DNA from: Desulfobaccales bacterium
Lineage (GTDB): Bacteria; Desulfobacterota; Desulfobaccia; Desulfobaccales; 0-14-0-80-60-11
Assembly: GCA_041648175.1 (NCBI GenBank)
Contig: JBAZPO010000001.1
Location: forward strand, 363,633 to 427,632
Direction: 5' to 3'
DNA length: 64,000 nucleotides
A program made the translations under genes and the position numbers. The notes below the pieces were generated by a model, which saw only the letters and a list, made by a program, of their open reading frames with translations, did no database searches and was not told where the DNA came from. Shown here piece by piece: positions 25,139 to 33,386 of the stretch (within the stretch, counting starts at the first letter, position 1; each line of letters starts with the position of its first letter).

Positions 25139-25884
25139 TGTGTGACCTTTTCGCCCTGTCCGCCTCACACCATTTCACCGCGGCCACCTCGCTGCCCTTG
25201 TTCGCGGTCCGGGGCCGTAAGAACGTGCATGGCTGGGGGATAGGGTTTTTCCGCCAACGCCTTCCGGTGGTGGAGAAATCCGGCGACCAGGTTTTCGCCG
25301 ATGGTCGGCTCCATGTGTCTTTCCAACGGCTGGCCCGGGTGGTCAACAGCCCCATCATCCTGGCCCATATCCGTTATAAATCCAGTGGCGAAGTGGACGA
25401 CTGCCACGCCCACCCCTTCGTCCTGGATTTTTGGGGTCAATCCTGGATCTTCGCCCATAACGGCAAGGCCCCGGCTATCGAGCTTTACGCCTCCCCCAAC
25501 ACACCGGGGCTCGAAGCCACCAGCGATTCTGCCCGGGCCTTCGAGTTCTTGCGGGATTTTTTCCTCAATGCCGTACCCCGGCGCCCTCATACCCCATTCG
25601 TTGCGATTCTCCAGGAGGCCCTGATTCTCTTGCTGCAGCGCTATCCCGGCGAATACAATCTTCTTCTCAGCAATGGTCAGGTTATCTGGGCCTTCACCAA
25701 CCACCGGCAATTCCTCATGCTCAAGGGCAGCGAAAAGTTAGAAGACGCCCTGCTCCTCACCACCATCGAAGAGGGCCTGAGCTCGGAAAACTGGCAGCGG
25801 ATGGCTGCCAGAGAGGGCAGTTTGGGACTGCTTCTGTTGATTGCCGGAGGCGACCTGGTTTTGATGGAGGACCTGCTCCCCTGA
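25138..25884 (+). CDS. Class II glutamine amidotransferase, copy 2
   Basis: A 248-aa paralogue of the preceding gene. MCDLFALSAS gives Cys2, GWGIGFFRQR the family loop, HIRYKSSG the substrate-binding strand and WIFAHNGKAPA the intact oxyanion-hole HNG. The last third (EYNLLLSNGQVIWAFTNHRQ ... LLLTTIEEGL) also follows YafJ-type proteins. These enzymes release ammonia from glutamine, but an acceptor domain is not fused here. Translation is coupled to copy 1 through TGATG. Confidence 0.9.
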   Translation: MCDLFALSASHHFTAATSLPLFAVRGRKNVHGWGIGFFRQRLPVVEKSGDQVFADGRLHVSFQRLARVVNSPIILAHIRYKSSGEVDDCHAHPFVLDFWGQSWIFAHNGKAPAIELYASPNTPGLEATSDSARAFEFLRDFFLNAVPRRPHTPFVAILQEALILLLQRYPGEYNLLLSNGQVIWAFTNHRQFLMLKGSEKLEDALLLTTIEEGLSSENWQRMAAREGSLGLLLLIAGGDLVLMEDLLP

Positions 25885-26167
25885 CACACCAGGTTCAAAG
25901 ATTGCCCGCATAATCCGCGCCAAACCTGCCTCAGCAAGAATTTACAAAAATTTTTTAATATATTGGCAGGCATAGCCGTCTAATATAATGTAAATCGCGG
26001 CCCTTAAATGGTTTTGCCCACTTGAGCCTCCAGGCCCCAAAGGGCGGCGAGAGCCGGCAGGCAGAGGCAGGAGTGAGAAAGTTGGTTTTCAATCAATATA
26101 AGTTGACCGATCGGTCACCTTGTAACTTGTAATATGAACCCCATAACCTCTCTTTGGGAGAACCGCA

Positions 26168-28135
26168 ATGAAAAAATACCGACAGCCCGCGGGGTTCATG
26201 GCCGTCCTGGCCTTGATGTGCGCTCTGGTCTTCGGTCCGGGATTCACCGGTGAAGCTGCGGCCGCGTCGGAAGATGTGGCCATATTTTACGACGACCTGT
26301 CCCAGTATGGGCAATGGGTGGAATACGAAAAGTATGGGCCGGTGTGGCGTCCCAGTCAGGTTCCGGAGGACTGGCGTCCCTATACCAATGGGCGCTGGGT
26401 CCCCACCAACGACGGTAATGTCTTCGAGTCCGAGGAACCTTGGGGTTGGGCCACCTACCATTACGGCAACTGGATGCCCACCGAGGGCTATGGCTGGGTC
26501 TGGGTGCCGGGCAGTACCTGGTATCCCGCTACGGTGGAGTGGCGCAGCAGTCCCGAAAACGAGCCGGTGGACAGCTCTTATATCGGCTGGGCCCCCACCC
26601 CGCCTCCCGACTATATGCCGCCCCCAGCTTATGCGCCGCCGTCTTATTATCAAGGAGCCCCCGTCACCGATTCGCTGGCCTCGCCTCTCTGGATTTTTGC
26701 CAAAGCCGCCAGCTTTCTCCTGGGTTTCGGCCAACCCTATACACCGGAATATTCTTATGTCACATCCGGAATCCTGGTGCCGGTGACCTATGTGCCGGTC
26801 TTTTATAGCCGGACGGTGTTCATTCCCCGGTACGTCACCCCGGCTTATTATCCGCCGGGCTTTTACGGGGTCCGCCGCTTTGGTCCCGGCGCCTATAACA
26901 TGGGGCCTTCAGTCACCTACATCTCCCGGGTCACCCAGATCAACCAAACCATCATCAACCGGAACATTCACAACAACTCCATTCATATCAACCGGATCCA
27001 TAATGTGATGCCTCCGGCTCGGGTAATGCGGCGGGATGGTTACATCAATAAGATCATGCCTCCAAATTTGGTCCACGGCCGGCCCTTGCCGCCACCCCGT
27101 CCGATAAATAATATCAGGATGGCCCAAGCCAACCTGAATAGGCCTAACTTCTTGCCGCCGCCCCAGGGCATGCCTCGGATCAATACCCAGATTCCTCGCG
27201 TTCAACCGATGGCGATTACTCCGGGCCGGGGTCTGCCGGGGACGGCCTTACCTGCCAGGGCCACCATGCCTATAACCCCTCACATGACCCAGCAGATTCA
27301 ACAACTGCCTCCAAACCAGCAGTTTGTGCCCGGCAAATCCCAGCCTTTCAAACCAGCCGGCGCGACCCCGGCAGGGCCGGGACCCGGCCAACCCGGCGTT
27401 CGGCCCCAACCGGGACAGTTCCAACCAACGGGCCAGACCAGACCGGGACCTGGACAGGCCGTTATTCCTGGTCAACCAGGGCATGTCCAACCTGGAGCCA
27501 CGCCGCCTTCCGGCTACAAACCGCCCGTTAACGGGCCGGGTTACGTGAAGCCAGGGACACGACCCTCTGCTCAACCCAAACCGGGGGAGTTCCACCCAGG
27601 GGCTACTCCGAGAGGGACTCCGAGCCCTCCGAGCCCTCCTGGGGCTGCGAAGCCTGGCGCCGTGAGCCCTCCTCAAGGGCCCAGGGCCTTGACGCCGGAA
27701 CCGCGCCGGCAGCAGGACCTGGAACACCAGAGACTGCAGCGCGGTGGAACTCCAGGCCAGCCCCAACAACAACAGCAGCGTGATCAGGAGCGGTTACGCC
27801 AGCAACAACAACTACAGCAGCAGGAACGCGGACGCCAACAGCAGTTACAGCAGCAACAACAAAGGCAGCAACAAGATTTGCAGCGGCAGCAGCAACAACG
27901 ACAGTTGCAACAAAGGCAGTTACAGGAACGCCAACACCAACAGCAACAAAGACAGCAACAACAGATACAGCGCCAGCAGCAGCAACCTCGGGTACAGCCC
28001 CAGGCGCCGCCTCGGGTACAGACTCCACCGCCGCGACCGCAACCACAGGCGGCCCCGAGGCCTCAACCTCAGCCACAGCAGCGCCAGCCACAGCAAAAGG
28101 GACAGGAAAAAGAAAAAAAGAAGCAGGAACAATAA
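26168..28135 (+). CDS. Secreted DUF6600 protein with Pro- and Gln-rich tail
   Basis: A 655-aa exported protein. A signal peptide (residues 1-32, ending ...GEAAAAS) precedes a DUF6600-type Trp/Tyr-rich domain with repeated GRWVPT, WGWATYHYGNW, GYGWVWVPG and WYPATVEWR units (about 38-150). Then come Pro/Tyr-rich spacers, an Asn/Ile-rich segment (TQINQTIINRNIHNNSIHIN), a Pro/Gly-rich stretch and a tail from about residue 515 made mainly of Gln with Arg, ending in Lys/Glu. The tail is low complexity and may bind surfaces or nucleic acid. Function unknown; probably envelope-associated. An AGGAGAACC-like site precedes ATG 26168. Confidence 0.85.
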   Translation: MKKYRQPAGFMAVLALMCALVFGPGFTGEAAAASEDVAIFYDDLSQYGQWVEYEKYGPVWRPSQVPEDWRPYTNGRWVPTNDGNVFESEEPWGWATYHYGNWMPTEGYGWVWVPGSTWYPATVEWRSSPENEPVDSSYIGWAPTPPPDYMPPPAYAPPSYYQGAPVTDSLASPLWIFAKAASFLLGFGQPYTPEYSYVTSGILVPVTYVPVFYSRTVFIPRYVTPAYYPPGFYGVRRFGPGAYNMGPSVTYISRVTQINQTIINRNIHNNSIHINRIHNVMPPARVMRRDGYINKIMPPNLVHGRPLPPPRPINNIRMAQANLNRPNFLPPPQGMPRINTQIPRVQPMAITPGRGLPGTALPARATMPITPHMTQQIQQLPPNQQFVPGKSQPFKPAGATPAGPGPGQPGVRPQPGQFQPTGQTRPGPGQAVIPGQPGHVQPGATPPSGYKPPVNGPGYVKPGTRPSAQPKPGEFHPGATPRGTPSPPSPPGAAKPGAVSPPQGPRALTPEPRRQQDLEHQRLQRGGTPGQPQQQQQRDQERLRQQQQLQQQERGRQQQLQQQQQRQQQDLQRQQQQRQLQQRQLQERQHQQQQRQQQQIQRQQQQPRVQPQAPPRVQTPPPRPQPQAAPRPQPQPQQRQPQQKGQEKEKKKQEQ

Positions 28136-28328
28136 TCATCACTCCAATATCACCCACACCCATGCAACCCCAGGTCTCGTTCTCGCGGAACGGGGCCTGG
28201 GCCTGACCCAAGACCACCCGCTTCCCGGCCTGTTCAGATTTATAGCGCTTGCCAAAAGTTTTTTCCTCTAATTCTCCTCTCCCCTTGTGGGAGAGGGTAG
28301 GGTGAGGGGTTAATAAGAAAAAACTTTT

Positions 28329-28604
28329 GAGCCTCTTGCAAATATCTCCCTGCCTGTCATTCTGAGGGAAAGAAGCAACAGAAGCATCTCATATAGCGTT
28401 TGCCAAAAGTTTTTTCCGTAATTAGGAGATACTTTAACACTCCACCCCCCCCTAACCCCCTTTTGGTAAAGGCGGGAACTATAAGGAATTACTTATAAAG
28501 TCCCCCTTTGAAAAAGGGGGATTTAGGGGGATTTAAAAATCAGCCAGCGGCATAAATTTATGGCAAACGCTATAAGTGACCAAACGGCTTTTTGCAAGAA
28601 CCTC
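28329..28604. mobile_element. MITE-2 element inserted in MITE-1, itself carrying a MITE-1 variant
   Basis: The ends are GAGCCTCTTGCAAA (28329-28342) and TTTTGCAAGAACCTC (28590-28604), an inverted pair matching 13 of 15 positions of the family's GAGCCTCTTGCAAAA. Inside, 28392-28574 is bounded by TATAGCGTTTGCC and GGCAAACGCTATA, perfect 13-bp inverted ends of the MITE-1 type. That gives three nesting levels. Confidence 0.7.
28392..28574. mobile_element. MITE-1-type element with perfect 13-bp ends
   Basis: TATAGCGTTTGCC (28392-28404) and GGCAAACGCTATA (28562-28574) are perfect inverted repeats. The interior holds the CCCCCTTTGAAAAAGGGGG palindrome type also found at 36119 and inside the element at 63592. 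No reading frame. Confidence 0.7.
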
Positions 28605-28621
28605 TCCTGGCAATAAGTATA

Positions 28622-28978
28622 TTTTAGTATTTCAAAAAAAAGTGGGCGTTACTTCAAAGGGGTAATCAATTCTACCACGCCATCTTTTATGGCATGGTTG
28701 CAACCCGGATCATGTCCGCACTTGCAAAAGAAAACCTGTCACCTTTCTCATCATTGCTGGGTCCGTCGCAGTTCTGAGTTTATGCTGTCTCCATGACTTG
28801 CCGGGATAAAAACGGTTCACTGCTGGCCAACCTGAGGAAAATCGGCAGACTCCAGCCGTTCCGCCTGTGCCGTGTCCCGGCACGAGGATGCCAGCCCATC
28901 AATAATCTATTGATATTAAAGACTAAATATTACGAAAGCCCGGTTATTACCCTGGGACAAGCGCGGGACAAGCGCGTG
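28622..28978. other. Non-coding gap between repeat blocks
   Basis: About 350 bases. A short reading frame starting at 28793 runs into the duplicated repeat block and shows no family features, so I do not call it. No RNA gene recognised. Confidence 0.4.
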
Positions 28979-29196
28979 ACAACCTTGGCACTGCCTCGAC
29001 CGGAACGCGCTTGCACGCGGGTTTAGGCCGGGTGTATGGCGAGGGTACCTTGGCAATGTCCCGGCACATGTGCCGGGTTTGCCCGTCCATTCGGCCCGCG
29101 CCCGGCCATTTTCAGCGATTTTTGGGGTAGTTTGGAGGGACTAAAAGCCATTTTTAAACCGTTTTTCTCTGTCATCATGAACGAAGCGCAGGCTCT
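28979..29196 (+). repeat. 218-bp segmental duplicate, left copy
   Basis: Nearly identical, in inverted orientation, to 63783-64000, where the other copy runs off the window. It includes a perfect 18-nt palindrome, CCCGGCACA/TGTGCCGGG (29060-29077). Both copies are followed by a MITE-1 end carrying a 143-bp MITE-2. The shared reading frame is short and has no recognisable domain. Confidence 0.85.
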
Positions 29197-29373
29197 TATA
29201 GTGATTGCCAAAAGAATTTCTTGCAAAATTACCGGACCTTATGTGGTCGCAAGCTTTAGCCTGGTATTGAGAAATTCGCCGGTAGCACAGGCTTTCCAGC
29301 CTGTGCTTTTGTCATATATACGGTTTCGACCGTAAAGAGACTTTTGCAAGAGGCTCGTTTGGCAATGAGTATA
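29197..29373. mobile_element. MITE-1 ends carrying a 143-bp MITE-2 (29214-29356)
   Basis: TATAGTGATTGCCAAAA (MITE-1 end) is followed by GAATTTCTTGCAAAA (29214-29228), the MITE-2 interior, TTTTGCAAGAGGCTC (29342-29356) and GTTTGGCAATGAGTATA (other MITE-1 end). The MITE-1 core is missing here. The MITE-2 has the same 143-bp length and near-identical sequence as 63438-63580 on the opposite strand. It includes the GCACAGGC/GCCTGTGC hairpin (29285-29306). Confidence 0.8.
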
Positions 29374-29561
29374 AGACGGCTTTTCTTTTGGAGAAAGGTT
29401 GCGTGGGTATGCCTAGCAGCTTATTATACAACGTGGTATTATCCCCTAGAAGGCGTCAAGGATGGCGCCCCTGCACTTTATCTTGATATGATTACAGTTG
29501 GAATCAAGTTGCCATTGGCTCGCTGCTGAGTCGCAGCCATTTTGTCTGAGAGGAGGAAAAC

Positions 29562-30851
29562 ATGCCCCATATCAAAGCCATCCGTGCCCAAGAAATCCTG
29601 GACTCCCGGGGTCAACCCACCGTATTCGCCGAACTCCTGTTGGACAACGGCCTCCGCACCCAGGCTATGGTGCCTTCGGGCGCGTCCACCGGCGAGAACG
29701 AGGCCCTGGAACTGCGGGACGGCGGCCCCCGCTACCTGGGCAAAGGTGTGCTCCAAGCTGTTAAGCATGTCCAGGAGATTATCCAACCGGCCTTGAAGGG
29801 TATCAACCCCCTGGAGCAGGCCTTGATCGACGAGACCATGTGCCGCCTGGACGGCACCCCCACCAAAAGCCGCCTGGGGGCCAACGCCATTCTGGCCGTC
29901 TCCATGGCCGCGGCCCGGGCCGGAGCCGCAGTCTCGGGGCTGCCCCTGTACCGTTATCTGGGGGGCGCCGGAGCCGCCACCTTGCCTATGCCCATGTTGA
30001 ACATTATCAACGGGGGAGCCCATGCCGGCAACAATCTGGATATTCAGGAGTTCATGATCATGCCGGTGGGCGGCAAAACCTTTGCAGAGGCCCTACGGAT
30101 CGCCTCCGAAGTGTTCCATACCTTGAAAAAGGTCCTGGCTTCCAAAAAGCTGGGCACAGGCGTGGGCGACGAAGGCGGGTTCGCTCCGGATTTGCCTTCC
30201 CATGAAGCCGCCCTGGACCTCATTAACGCGGCCGTGGAGCAGGCGGGTTACCGGCCCGGCGCCGACGTGGTTCTGGCCCTGGACCCCGCGTCCTCGGAAT
30301 TTTTCGACAAGGCCACCGGGGAATACGTCTTCAAGAAAGGTGACGGCTCCCGGCGCGATGCCAAAGCCATGACGGAATATTATCGGGGTTTAGCCAACCG
30401 CTATCCCATCGTCTCCATAGAGGACGGCCTGGCCGAAGAGGACTGGGACGGCTGGGTGCACCTCACCAAAGAATTGGGTGGCCGGCTGCAACTGGTGGGC
30501 GACGATCTCTTCGTCACCAACGTCCGCTATCTGCAACGCGGCATCGAAATGGGCGCAGCCAATGCCATCCTGATCAAATTGAACCAGATCGGCACCGTCA
30601 CCGAGACCCTGGACGCCATCGGCCTGGCCCGCCGCAACGGTTATCGCGCGGTCATTTCCCACCGCTCCGGTGAGACCGAGGACACCTTTATTGCCGACCT
30701 GGCCGTGGCTACAGGGGTCGGTCAGATCAAGACCGGGTCCGTGTCCCGGTCCGAACGCATCGCCAAGTATAACCGGCTCATGATCATTGAGACCGAGTTG
30801 GGCGCGGCGGCCCGGTTTAAGGATGATTGCTTCTGGGAGGGTAAAAAGTAA
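29562..30851 (+). CDS. eno: Enolase
   Basis: Enolase (429 aa) interconverts 2-phosphoglycerate and phosphoenolpyruvate. Visible motifs: IRAQEILDSRGQPTVFAELL, VPSGASTGENEALELRD (substrate loop), NGGAHAGNNLDIQEFMI, GDEGGFAPDLPS, the metal-binding ALDPASSEFFD and SIEDGLAEEDWDGW, and the signature ILIKLNQIGTVTETLDAI with the catalytic Lys. Length is typical. A GGAGGAAAAC site precedes the ATG. It is monocistronic as far as seen, directly behind a long repeat-filled gap. Confidence 0.97.
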   Translation: MPHIKAIRAQEILDSRGQPTVFAELLLDNGLRTQAMVPSGASTGENEALELRDGGPRYLGKGVLQAVKHVQEIIQPALKGINPLEQALIDETMCRLDGTPTKSRLGANAILAVSMAAARAGAAVSGLPLYRYLGGAGAATLPMPMLNIINGGAHAGNNLDIQEFMIMPVGGKTFAEALRIASEVFHTLKKVLASKKLGTGVGDEGGFAPDLPSHEAALDLINAAVEQAGYRPGADVVLALDPASSEFFDKATGEYVFKKGDGSRRDAKAMTEYYRGLANRYPIVSIEDGLAEEDWDGWVHLTKELGGRLQLVGDDLFVTNVRYLQRGIEMGAANAILIKLNQIGTVTETLDAIGLARRNGYRAVISHRSGETEDTFIADLAVATGVGQIKTGSVSRSERIAKYNRLMIIETELGAAARFKDDCFWEGKK

Positions 30852-30882
30852 GACTGCCAGCCAGAGCCCAGCAACAGGCATT

Positions 30883-31116
30883 TTATCGTCTGGGGGGGAG
30901 CAGGAACTTGATCGAGGTAAACTCCTCCCCCACTTTCTTGATCATCGCGGTCTTTTCGCCGCATCGGTGGCAAATGCTTCCTGCATGACCAGACTTCGAA
31001 ACCCCGGCACCACCCCTGCCTTGTTCACCTTCTTGAATCAAAAATTCTTTTTTAATATCTGAGAAATGTAAATAATCATGAATTCTGGGCTTGCCGGTGT
31101 TTAATTCGGTGAACAT
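30883..31116 (-). CDS. Small hypothetical protein with CXXC
   Basis: A 77-aa reading frame with an AGGAT site 6 bases from its ATG. The only notable feature is SICHRCGEKTAMIKKVGEEF, a single CxxC that could be half of a zinc ribbon. No family recognised. It overlaps nothing else and fills the space after eno, but no independent coding evidence is available. Confidence 0.4.
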   Translation of the reverse strand: MFTELNTGKPRIHDYLHFSDIKKEFLIQEGEQGRGGAGVSKSGHAGSICHRCGEKTAMIKKVGEEFTSIKFLLPPRR

Positions 31117-31602
31117 GATTCATCCTATAGCCTTCCGTCCGATCCTCACATATCCTCAATTATTCCATTGACGGTACTATTCTAAGAGCTTGCATTCGGC
31201 TGGAATGGTAATTGCATGATATTTTATTGCATAGCCTTCAACCCCCGTGTGTGGAATAGAGATGACAATTTCCACAAAGATCATCACCATCGCAGTATTC
31301 CTCACCTTACTTCTGGGTACCGGCTCAGCTCTGGCTTTCTTGGTCCCTTTACCCATAGCCCATGGTTTATCAGTCTGGGGAACTAATAAGTAAAATTGCG
31401 TTTCTGATTGGCCATGTTATTATTCTTAGCGACAATTAAGTCTGATCTGCCCTCGTAATTGCCCAATTTTACTCTCCAAAAACCTCGTACCAGGAAAGGC
31501 CACAACCAGTAACTCTCGGCGCAAACTCTTTGACTTTTGGGTGCCACAGTGCTATTTTTAGAAGCGTTTTAGAAGGCTAGCCTGCATCGCAAGGGGGGAG
31601 AA
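31117..31602. other. Intergenic region with one candidate signal-peptide micro-ORF
   Basis: About 485 bases. The frame at 31262-31393 (43 codons) starts with a good signal-peptide-like sequence (TKIITIAVFLTLLLGTGSALA) followed by a short tail FLVPLPIAHGLSVWGTNK. Its ribosome-binding site is weak, so it is listed here and not as a gene. Nothing else recognised. Confidence 0.35.
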
Positions 31603-32184
31603 ATGGTGCGGCGCATTTGTGGGAATGGCCTGATGGTCATAGTGCTGGCGGCTGTGATAATGCTGCCGGGGATGGCTCGGGGCGCCGAATTTGACGTCAG
31701 TAAATTCAACCAGGAAGTGGGACTGCGCTTCGCGTACGGGAAAAATACTAAGAAAGCTACAGTCCAGCTCTACAGTTTACTGCCTCGTTGGGGTATTTTT
31801 TTCCTGAAACCAGGTAAGCAAATGGGTCCCTTCGGAGCCTCCTTTGTCATTGAGGGCATCGCCAGCGTCGCCAGCGCCGAAACGACCGGCTTTGAACTTG
31901 GGTTCACCCCCCTGCTAAAACTCAGTTGTCTCCTCTTTCCCTCGGTTTTGGCCTTTATCGAGGGGGGCGCCGGGATCATCAGCGAAAGTATTGACAGCCC
32001 GGCCCTGGCTCACGCCTTCAACTTCACCCCCCAAGTGGGAGCCGGCTTCGACATTGCTTTGACTTCCCAAACGGCTCTAACCGTGGCTTACCGGTTCCGG
32101 CATTCTTCCAATGCCGGTATCTATAAAGAAAATCCCGCCTTTAATGTTAATTTTTTTCAGTGTGGCTTGAATTACTATTATTAA
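31603..32184 (+). CDS. PagL-like lipid A 3-O-deacylase / acyloxyacyl hydrolase
   Basis: A 193-aa outer-membrane protein. A signal peptide (MVRRICGNGLMVIVLAAVIM, cleaved after ARG-A) precedes alternating beta-strand sequence. The C-terminal YRFRHSSNAGIYKENPAFN matches the PagL active-site pattern H-x-S-N-A-G with a downstream Glu: His, Ser and Glu would be the triad that removes the 3-O-acyl chain of lipid A. The C-terminus ends in an aromatic strand (NYYY), as in barrels. The ATG follows GGGGGAG. A terminator lies 20 bases downstream. Confidence 0.8.
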   Translation: MVRRICGNGLMVIVLAAVIMLPGMARGAEFDVSKFNQEVGLRFAYGKNTKKATVQLYSLLPRWGIFFLKPGKQMGPFGASFVIEGIASVASAETTGFELGFTPLLKLSCLLFPSVLAFIEGGAGIISESIDSPALAHAFNFTPQVGAGFDIALTSQTALTVAYRFRHSSNAGIYKENPAFNVNFFQCGLNYYY

Positions 32185-32204
32185 TATTTAGCCTTCTGAT
32201 AGAG

Positions 32205-32241
32205 CGCGGTGAGGAATCTCCAGATTCTTCATCGCGTTTTC
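32205..32241 (+). terminator. Rho-independent terminator after the PagL-like gene
   Basis: CGCGGTGAGGAATCT (32205-32219) pairs with AGATTCTTCATCGCG (32222-32236), 15 bp including two G-T pairs, followed by TTTTC. Confidence 0.85.
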
Positions 32242-32455
32242 TATCCAGGATTCTCACCGAACCCACCACCTTCCACCATTTCCAACTTCCCAGTAGGTAG
32301 TTTTACCGAGGGCCAATTAGGCAGTTTTGCCAGTTGCATGCGGATACTGAAATATTATCTTTTTCATAGGGGATATGATTAGCTACGGGGGGATAGCCTG
32401 CAAGACCATCCAAAATCATCCCAGGGTATTTTATGGGATGAAGGGAGGTAATGAC

Positions 32456-32611
32456 ATGGTCATCGTCATTTTTTTCGGCGGCATTCTCGCGGGTTTTCTT
32501 TTGGGTTTTAGTGGCATGGCCCTCCTGTCCGCCAGGAGCTATCGCCTGCAAGCCGAGGCGCTTCATGAAGCCGCGGCCTATCAACAACTGCCCCCTCATC
32601 AAGAGGGCTAA
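32456..32611 (+). CDS. Small single-span membrane protein
   Basis: A 51-aa peptide, MVIVIFFGGILAGFLLGFSG then a short charged tail (LLSARSYRLQAEALHEAAAY). One N-terminal membrane helix with Gly-spaced residues, tail probably cytoplasmic. The ATG at 32456 has GGGAGG seven bases upstream, which decides it over the in-frame start at 32375. No family recognised; it stands alone between the PagL-like gene and perR. Confidence 0.6.
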   Translation: MVIVIFFGGILAGFLLGFSGMALLSARSYRLQAEALHEAAAYQQLPPHQEG

Positions 32612-32766
32612 ACGGCTGCACTGACCAGACCGTTTCATCAGAAGCCGGGAGGGGCGACATCCAAGGGGTAATCCCGGATGAACGCCTCTGTGCCATCCCT
32701 GCCATCGAAACGCTTTTCCCTTCTCCGAAAAAACCTTCCTTGAATCGATTACGGCATTTTCCCCCC

Positions 32767-32800
32767 TTGACACTGTCAGTAACAATTATTATCTAATAAT
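32767..32800 (+). promoter_or_regulatory. perR promoter with Per/Fur-type operator
   Basis: TTGACA (32767-32772) and TATCTA (32790-32795) are spaced by 17 bp. ATTATTA-TC-TAATAAT (32785-32800) is a perfect inverted repeat covering the -10, as expected for autoregulation by the PerR-type protein encoded next. Confidence 0.78.
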
Positions 32801-32816
32801 CAGGTTCCAACAGACT

Positions 32817-33248
32817 ATGGAAAATCTCATCCAACAATTGCGTGACCAAGGTATTGCGGTGACCCCCCAGCGTTTGGCAGTGATGGAGAGCCTCCAACAT
32901 CGCCGGGACCATCCCACTGCAGAAAATCTCTATCAGGAGGTGCGCCAAAAGCTCCCGGCCATTTCCTTTAACACCGTATATAAAACCCTGGAGATCTTGT
33001 GCCAGAAAGGCATGGTGATCAAGGTTAATCCCTTGCACGAAGTGGCGCGCTATGACGGCGAGACCGGGCCTCATGCCCACCTCATCTGCCGGCAGTGCCA
33101 CCGCATCGTCGATCTTGACTGGCCCCGGGAGGAGTTTCCTGCCCTGGCGCCCCATGACCAACACGGCTTCCAGGTCGAGCACCCATCCCTGATTTTCTGG
33201 GGCCTTTGCCCCCAGTGTCAACAACAAGAATCCCACAAGGAGGACTAG
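32817..33248 (+). CDS. perR: Fur-family peroxide regulator (PerR-like)
   Basis: A 143-aa Fur-family repressor. The winged helix covers LRDQGIAVTPQRLAVMESLQ and FNTVYKTLEILCQKGMV; metal-site residues are in GPHAHLICRQCHRIVDLD (His-x-His and CxxC) and LCPQCQQQ (second CxxC). The first gene of an operon with desulforedoxin and rubrerythrin, it is most likely a PerR that responds to peroxide through metal-catalysed histidine oxidation. A perfect operator overlaps its own promoter. Confidence 0.88.
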   Translation: MENLIQQLRDQGIAVTPQRLAVMESLQHRRDHPTAENLYQEVRQKLPAISFNTVYKTLEILCQKGMVIKVNPLHEVARYDGETGPHAHLICRQCHRIVDLDWPREEFPALAPHDQHGFQVEHPSLIFWGLCPQCQQQESHKED

Positions 33249-33249
33249 T

Positions 33250-33372
33250 ATGGCAATCGAGGTAGGACAGTTATATGTTTGCAAAGTGTGCGGCAATAAG
33301 GTGAAGGTAGTTGAGGCCGGCGGCGGCGTGCTGGTGTGCTGCGGCATTCCCATGAAACAGGTAGAAGGTTAA
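33250..33372 (+). CDS. Desulforedoxin (single-domain, 40 aa)
   Basis: A 40-aa protein starting one base after the perR stop: LYVCKVCGNKVKVVEAGG then VLVCCGIPMKQ. C-x2-C and adjacent C-C bind one iron with four Cys, as in desulforedoxin and the N-terminal domain of desulfoferrodoxin. The catalytic superoxide-reductase domain is absent. It probably donates electrons to rubrerythrin or to a superoxide reductase elsewhere. An AAGGAGG site lies at the end of perR. Confidence 0.93.
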   Translation: MAIEVGQLYVCKVCGNKVKVVEAGGGVLVCCGIPMKQVEG

Positions 33373-33386
33373 GGGAGGAACGACCC

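Larger units (their letters stand above)
28241..28621. mobile_element. MITE-1 copy B, split by a nested MITE-2
   Basis: The left part (28241-28328) matches the first 88 bp of MITE-1 copy A up to ...GAAAAAACTTTT; the right end GGCAATAAGTATA is at 28609-28621. Between them lies a MITE-2-type element (28329-28604). This gap is otherwise non-coding. Confidence 0.75.

Noticed and set aside
27603..28271. Alternative frames across the Gln-rich tail (204 codons reverse, 175 forward)
   Set aside because: CAA/CAG runs keep several frames open; only the frame with signal peptide and DUF6600 repeats is supported.
28793..29335. Small forward frames in the eno upstream gap
   Set aside because: They run through duplicated repeat and MITE DNA, change frame at element borders and have no protein family features.
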